Program-made: the position numbers and the translations under genes
The notes under the pieces: generated by a model
What the model saw: the letters and a program-made list of their open reading frames with translations, nothing else
The model's database searches: none
Told to the model about the DNA's origin: nothing
Part shown: positions 58,721 through 64,000 of the stretch, piece after piece
Layout: the number at the start of each line of letters is the position of its first letter
Numbering within the stretch: the stretch's first letter is position 1
Source: Aporrectodea caliginosa
Lineage: Eukaryota > Annelida > Clitellata > Crassiclitellata > Lumbricidae
DNA length: 64,000 bases
NCBI GenBank assembly: GCA_020284085.1
Contig: JACEVL010000143.1
Coordinates: 1,038,746 to 1,102,745, forward strand
Direction: 5' to 3'

Positions 58721-61040
58721 TATTTAACATGTTGCTGTTAGAATGATAGATTTATTACATGGACTTCTTATTAATTGTGACGACATATATCTTGTTGTAT
58801 AAAAAATACATAAAACGGATAAACGGTTCCCAAGTGCCACTGTGCCAGTACAATGCTAATATAAAAGACATGTCAAGAGCCGGTTCAAAGGTCCCCACTC
58901 CCCAGGGGCCGGCCCCGGTCCGTAGGCCGTATGTCGCCCACTCCTGGCCTATACTATTAGATTGCATGTTGAACTTCTGCAGTGTTAAGATGGGACTCCG
59001 CCAGATTTCCATGGTATTAGGTGCGACCCATATGGGTTTTCTACAAATCTATAGATGGGATTATGGATCCTATATGGGCTCCACGTGGCCCTACTTTAAG
59101 GTTGTTGTTAATTATTATCTCTTCTGGTTTTTGTCCTTTTGTTTTTGTTTTCGTTGCCTTCTACGAGACAAAGTAGCCTACAGGTCTATCGATGGTCAAG
59201 TGGTTAGAGTGCTACACCGCTTGTGCGAAGGTCAGTCGGCGAAGGAGAGGACTGCCGAGGTTAAGAAAATGAAGTCGATTATGATTCATACCAATTGCTA
59301 GCTTAAATTGTCTGCTCTTCTTCTCATGTTTTCCTGGTAAACTGTAGGCATACAGGCCTATACATAATATAAACTATTCTTTTCTGTTTACTAAGTTCCA
59401 GTGTAAAACGTAAATCTATGAAATTTATCAGCACCACACAAAGTCTGCGTCACGCATGCAGAGTGGCAGACATTATAGGTATAGGAAGCCAGTGTTATTA
59501 TTAGCATGGAGAAATTATTTTGAGATGTCAGATCTCATCTTCTTTGAGTGCGTGAAGACAGGAAGTACATTAAGAAGATCATTTCTCCTTGTGCTAGCTG
59601 ATTTGATTTCTCCTTCTGCCGTATTTTCACAATGCGACATTATAAGAAAAGCAATCTCGAAATTTCTTAGGCGCTCCTTAGAAGTGAAGCACAGGGAACC
59701 AGCTCATTCGCAAGCGCTGCGTCGTGTCAGAGGGGTTGTCCGTAGATATCAAGTGGAGGTCCAAGTCCGGTTGCCAGAAGACCAGAGAGAAGAGACAGAG
59801 AGAAGAGAGAAGAGACAGAGGGGCTGTTGAGGCGGAAGAAGTTGCTAAGGCGAAAAAGTAGCTTCGACGTGGTGGATTCTTCATTCTGGAACATGTTACC
59901 GTGCAATCTTTGTCCTTTCTCTGAGACTTGATTGTCTGCAGCGGTTGAAGACCATAAGCGTCGGTGAATAAACTGGTCTAGGCTACCTGATGCGGATTTT
60001 GTGTAGCGGCGGTGCCCTTAGAAATTTCGAAGATTTACAGTAGGCCTACATTACATTCGAATTGAATGTAGTTTTGCGTTGTCAGGTCGAGGAGCTCATA
60101 GGCAACGTTTTCTTAAAGAAGCGCTTCATTGATTGATTACTTAATTGATCGATTATTTAATTGAACCTTATCGGCCAGTTTTTAGTTTAAGCGGCTGTCT
60201 AATAAAGCAAACCTGGTAGAACTTAACAAAGTTTCTAAGTTTCTCAGCACAGCTGCATATATTTCTATAAATGAGGTATATGATAAAGCAATAGGCCTAT
60301 GTTCGTGTTGTAATTATCCAGAACTGGTTCAACTGTTCAGCAGTTGTTTATCATTCTTTGCGACAGGATGGATGGCATTAACTTCAGCATAATTATTTTC
60401 GTTAGAAATGTCATGTTTCATGCAGTAGCAATAGGAGTCCAATCTCAAATGGGACTAGGCATTGATTGCCAATCCCATACAACCACATTAACTGTGCTCA
60501 CAGCTGTAGACCAAAATTTGCCATTAACGGCACTATGAAGGCTGGCTGTGATTCCCACGAACGTGTTGGTAGACGTGCCATAACTAGGTCATAATTATTG
60601 GGTCTTCAATTTACCTGTCAAAGAGCGATCGGGCGCCGCTGCGGGGTTGTCCGTGCAGAGCCAATAATGCAGGGCCAGCAACGGATGATGCTCAGCGTGG
60701 CAGAGGCCGCAAAGGCTTCCTGGCAGAGGCTGGATGTTCACGGCTCGTGCGAGGAATCCGCTATCTGCTTCGCGGCATGGGCGCCGCGAGGGGTAAGGGG
60801 CATTTGTCCCCCCTGGATTTTGCAAAATATTAAAAAGAATTAGGCCTAGGCGGCTAGGCCTACTTATCATCTTGGCTTTGAACAGTGAATGGCTATGATT
60901 TTTTGCACAGATTTAGTTTTTATCCAAACTAGTCAAGATAACCTGAAAAATTTTAAATAATATTAAAACATTGATACTTTTAACAGTTCTGTGTTTGAAA
61001 TAACCGTTCAGATATATAGCTGAAAACGGATCCCAGAGCG
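58721..61040. other. No gene recognised
   Basis: Open frames at 58759-59301, 59456-59830 and 60598-60843 have no recognisable domain. GGTCAAGTGGTTAGAGTGCT at about 59196 resembles a tRNA D-arm without a B box. ATTGATTGATTACTTAATTG near 60129 looks like the tail of an interspersed repeat. Confidence 0.4.
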
Positions 61041-61044
61041 CTAA

Positions 61045-61110
61045 CAGCAGACTCCATATCATGTCAAATGCTTCCAAAAGCGTTGGCGGCTGTTTGGATC
61101 CGCGCCAGAT
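61045..61110 (+). mobile_element. Copy of the 51785 repeat family
   Basis: ACTCCATATCATGTCAAATG then CTTCCAAAAGCGTTGGCGGC, matching 51790-51840. It lacks the tRNA-like part seen there. Confidence 0.55.
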
Positions 61111-61383
61111 CCCTAATCGCGGGAGAGACTACTGAGGAATCAGTGAGGATGATGTGATAGGTTGCTTTCGGTGCCCTCGTTAGTCCCCGTTCCAACAATT
61201 CAAAACGTTGTCCTCCCTTAAATATTCTTTGCCCCTACAAACAATTCCTGCGGACGCCCTTGGCTTCTGGTGGGGCGCTGTGGGATTTTAATATTGGCCA
61301 TACAGAAATTATAAATTTTTAAATCAGGTATGACGATAACGGAGCCGATGGTGAAGACGTCGATGACGGAGAACGGGAGAAGA

Positions 61384-61509
61384 AGATGATAATGTTGTTG
61401 TTGCTGCTGCTGCTGCTGATGATGATGATGATGACGATGATGGTGAAGACGACGATGACGATGAAGAAGATTATAATGGTGGTGATAATATTGTTGTTGT
61501 TGTTGTTGT

Positions 61510-61563
<54 letters not shown>

Positions 61564-61574
61564 CGATGACGATG
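61384..61574. repeat. GAT/GTT/GCT trinucleotide tract
   Basis: Mixed blocks of TTG, CTG, ATG and GAC triplets. Homopolymeric frames here are repeat artefacts. Confidence 0.92.
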
Positions 61575-62138
61575 CATTTGAACGACTTCAAGTCTGAACA
61601 AATGTGTAATAAAATTTAAATAACGATGTTATGCGAATAAATGAGAAGACGAACGTGAATCGGCCTATATAAATAAATGCCCGTGGTTGTTAAAGGGCTG
61701 CCGTTACTAAAACGTGTGGCCTTTCAACAGCCACAAATCTTCAAATGCTCTTTTCCTAGCTGTCGATCTAATTGTTATAAATATGACAAAAACGAAACAA
61801 ATACATCTTCAATGATTAACCAATACAGTCTTGGCCATTCTTCACTGCATGCATATAATAGCTTTTCAGCTTTCAGCTAATGTCTGTCTCATCGCGCTAC
61901 AGTAGCAGCAGCAGCAGCAGCGGTAACAGCAAGAGCGACCGCAAATGGTATATGACGCCAGAATGTTGCACTGATGTAAAACTCAGACAATGCTGTAATA
62001 TAATAGGGTCCGTCACACTCTGAGCTATAGGTGTGCTTTTACTATGGTCCCTATTCCAGTAATTTAATGGTCTTCGTCATTTCTGTGTTCAGGGTCGAGG
62101 ACCGATGGTAAAAGAGAATCGTAAATCGGTTTACATAG

Positions 62139-62253
62139 GAGTGCTATGCATTGTTGGAAAAAGAAAGGAGAGCAAGAAGAGAAGCCGGCAAATCAAAAGG
62201 AAAACTAAAGATGACTGCTGAGCAAGTTATAACAGAACTGGGAAACAGAGCAG
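62139..62253 (+). CDS. Possible exon of an unknown gene
   Basis: Between an acceptor-like TTTACATAG and a donor-like GTGTAGG lies an open 115-nt segment reading ECYALLEKERRARREAGKSK then GKLKMTAEQVITELGNRA. The composition is protein-like (basic helix then acidic helix) and unlike the surroundings. No domain recognised and no partner exon found. Confidence 0.25.
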
Positions 62254-62581
62254 GTGTAGGCTACATGTACTTGATACTTATAAAACCTAAACAATGTAAC
62301 GTAATATATATATTACATGTATTCTTACTTAATTGTTCATGAAACCACAGTTCCCGTAGGGCCTACTTAAACTCGAGACTTGAAATGTGCGACAAAAGTT
62401 GTTAAAAAGAAAACACTCAGCAGACGTAAGGCTTACCAGCTATAGTCATTATCTGTTACGATTACTACATTTTTTACATTTCGTTGGTTCCGACCGGTTT
62501 TCAGCTGAACCGAACCTTAAGTTTGAGTATAATTTGCTTACAGGAATAGAAACATAGTTCGGTCCTTCTGGGCCGAAAATA

Positions 62582-62743
<162 letters not shown>

Positions 62744-63589
62744 GGCGCGTAATATGAGCGTCGACCATGTTTCTAACTTATTCTTTAACAAACACTTTGT
62801 TGGGAAGGTCGGAAGAGATTACCGTCTAATCCTTCTTAGGTGTGAATAAAGCCTCAGCGATCTGCTTGAAGACTTAACAGAATGGGAGACCGACAGCGTC
62901 TCCGTTTAAATGCTATAATGCGAAGATAATCAGTATCAGATTCAACAGCATCTGTTTCCGAATACCACGAATCTGTCACTGTTTCTGCATCAGTCTTGTA
63001 TTCTCATCTCTCATTCTGTGGCCCTAGGCTACTCTTCCGTCGGGGTCGCTTCCAGAGTCTTTTGGGCCTTAAGGCCCCTACCCTTGGTGCTTCCATCCGT
63101 GCTTGCTTCGTTATACCGTTGGTGTACTGTACTCAGATACGATATATCACCAGCTGCGTGACTGGAGCTACCTGCGTGAGTAGCGTGACTAAGGCTACCT
63201 GAGTGTCTTGGCACGCCAGCCCACTATACGACGGCATGACTTGGGTGACGTATGGCATTCGTGACTATCTGAGTGCGTGACTTGGGCTAACCACTACACG
63301 TAATCTTGACTATCTGCCTGACATGGCGCTCAAGCCCACGGCGTGACTCGATCAGACTTTGGATGTCTGTCCCAGCAATCGTTCGGTCTGCAGACTCTGT
63401 GTTGGATTTCAGATCTCAATTCATCTTTTTCTGGATTTATTTCCTCCCTAGGCTGTTTCTTTGTCTTTTCGGATTTCCTCCTGACTTGCCACCGGATCTG
63501 ACCTACCTTGGATTTAGGACCTTCTTGGCTTGCACTGTTGCACAATGACCTTTATAGCAAAGATCACCGACTGATGCGCTTAGCATTAT

Positions 63590-63795
63590 CACGATGATGA
63601 TGACGATGATGATGATGATACAGAAGAGCAAGAGGTAAAAAAGAAGATGATGATGATAACGAAGAAGAAAAAGGAGAAGAAGAAAAAGAAGAAGAAGAAA
63701 AAAAGAAGAAGAAGAAGAAGAAGAAGAAGAAGAAGAAGAAGAAGAAAAAGAAGAAAAATAAGAAAAAGAAGAAAAAGAGGAAGGAGAAGAAGAGC
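63590..63795. repeat. GAT then GAA purine-rich tract
   Basis: GATGAT triplets followed by a long GAAGAA/AAAGAA tract, all purines on the plus strand over about 130 bp. Confidence 0.95.
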
Positions 63796-63916
63796 GCGAA
63801 GAGTGATTGCAGCTAGGTTATAAAGGGAGGATATCATCGTTCATCGATGATCGCAATTGATTTTTCGCATCGCCGATCTTGATGGGACGATAGGCAATAT
63901 AGCATTGGAACGGCAG

Positions 63917-63973
63917 CATCAATGGCACCGTCATGGCATCAATGGCACCGTCATGGCACCAATGGCACCGATC
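63917..63973. repeat. 20-bp tandem repeat
   Basis: CATCAATGGCACCGTCATGG twice, then a third, variant copy (CACCAATGGCACCGATCG). Confidence 0.9.
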
Positions 63974-64000
63974 GTAGCTGTCGGTCTCCGTTGCATCCTC

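Noticed and set aside
60598..60870. Overlapping ORFs near a GGGCGCCGCGAGGGG motif
   Set aside because: The motif resembles one hAT-type end but no partner end or duplication was found, and the frames match nothing I know.
63589..63837. Leu/Phe-rich hydrophobic ORF on the minus strand
   Set aside because: Translation of the GAA purine tract, not a membrane protein.

Overview
This is a stretch of invertebrate animal nuclear genome, probably marine. It is AT-rich and intron-rich, with long introns, GT-AG splice sites, many DNA transposons, LINE 3' ends and tRNA-derived SINEs. Two minus-strand genes are conserved with vertebrates exon by exon: PGLS (6-phosphogluconolactonase) and SLMAP (sarcolemmal membrane-associated protein). 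I cannot resolve the phylum from the sequence alone.

Layout. 455-5170 (minus) is PGLS in five coding exons (252 aa), complete from ATG to stop. 8671-49487 (minus) is SLMAP in 27 coding exons (867 aa). It has an N-terminal FHA domain in exons 1-2, a long coiled coil in exons 4-26, and a tail-anchor membrane helix in exon 27. A second, possibly alternative, tail-anchor exon lies at about 8462-8576. The genes are head to tail and about 3.3 kb apart. PGLS performs the second step of the oxidative pentose phosphate pathway; SLMAP is the FHA/tail-anchor subunit of STRIPAK phosphatase complexes. I see no functional link between them.

The SLMAP introns are full of transposons. Several hAT-type elements have 8-bp target-site duplications: 10536-11317, 20706-20865, 21119-23183 (with a frameshifted coding region), 32533-33743 with a second one nested at 32789-33625, and 47756-48147. 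There are also tiny TTAA-flanked palindromes, a Tc1/mariner-like foldback, LINE 3' ends, SINEs and minisatellites.

49.5-64 kb has no recognisable conserved gene. It holds a MITE with telomere-like repeats (50039-50251), trinucleotide and GA/GAA tracts, and a GC-rich Ty3/gypsy-type LTR retrotransposon (52899-58006). That element has one intact 911-codon ORF carrying gag, zinc knuckle and protease, but reverse transcriptase, RNase H and the integrase core have been removed in frame. A palindrome-bearing ~117-bp tandem repeat lies just beyond it.

The most notable observations are the run of twelve consecutive phase 1-1 SLMAP exons, many of exactly 63 nt (21 residues, three heptads); the two candidate tail anchors; the intact-ORF non-autonomous LTR element with twin RNA hairpins near its 3' end; and the nested, precisely bounded hAT-like insertions.
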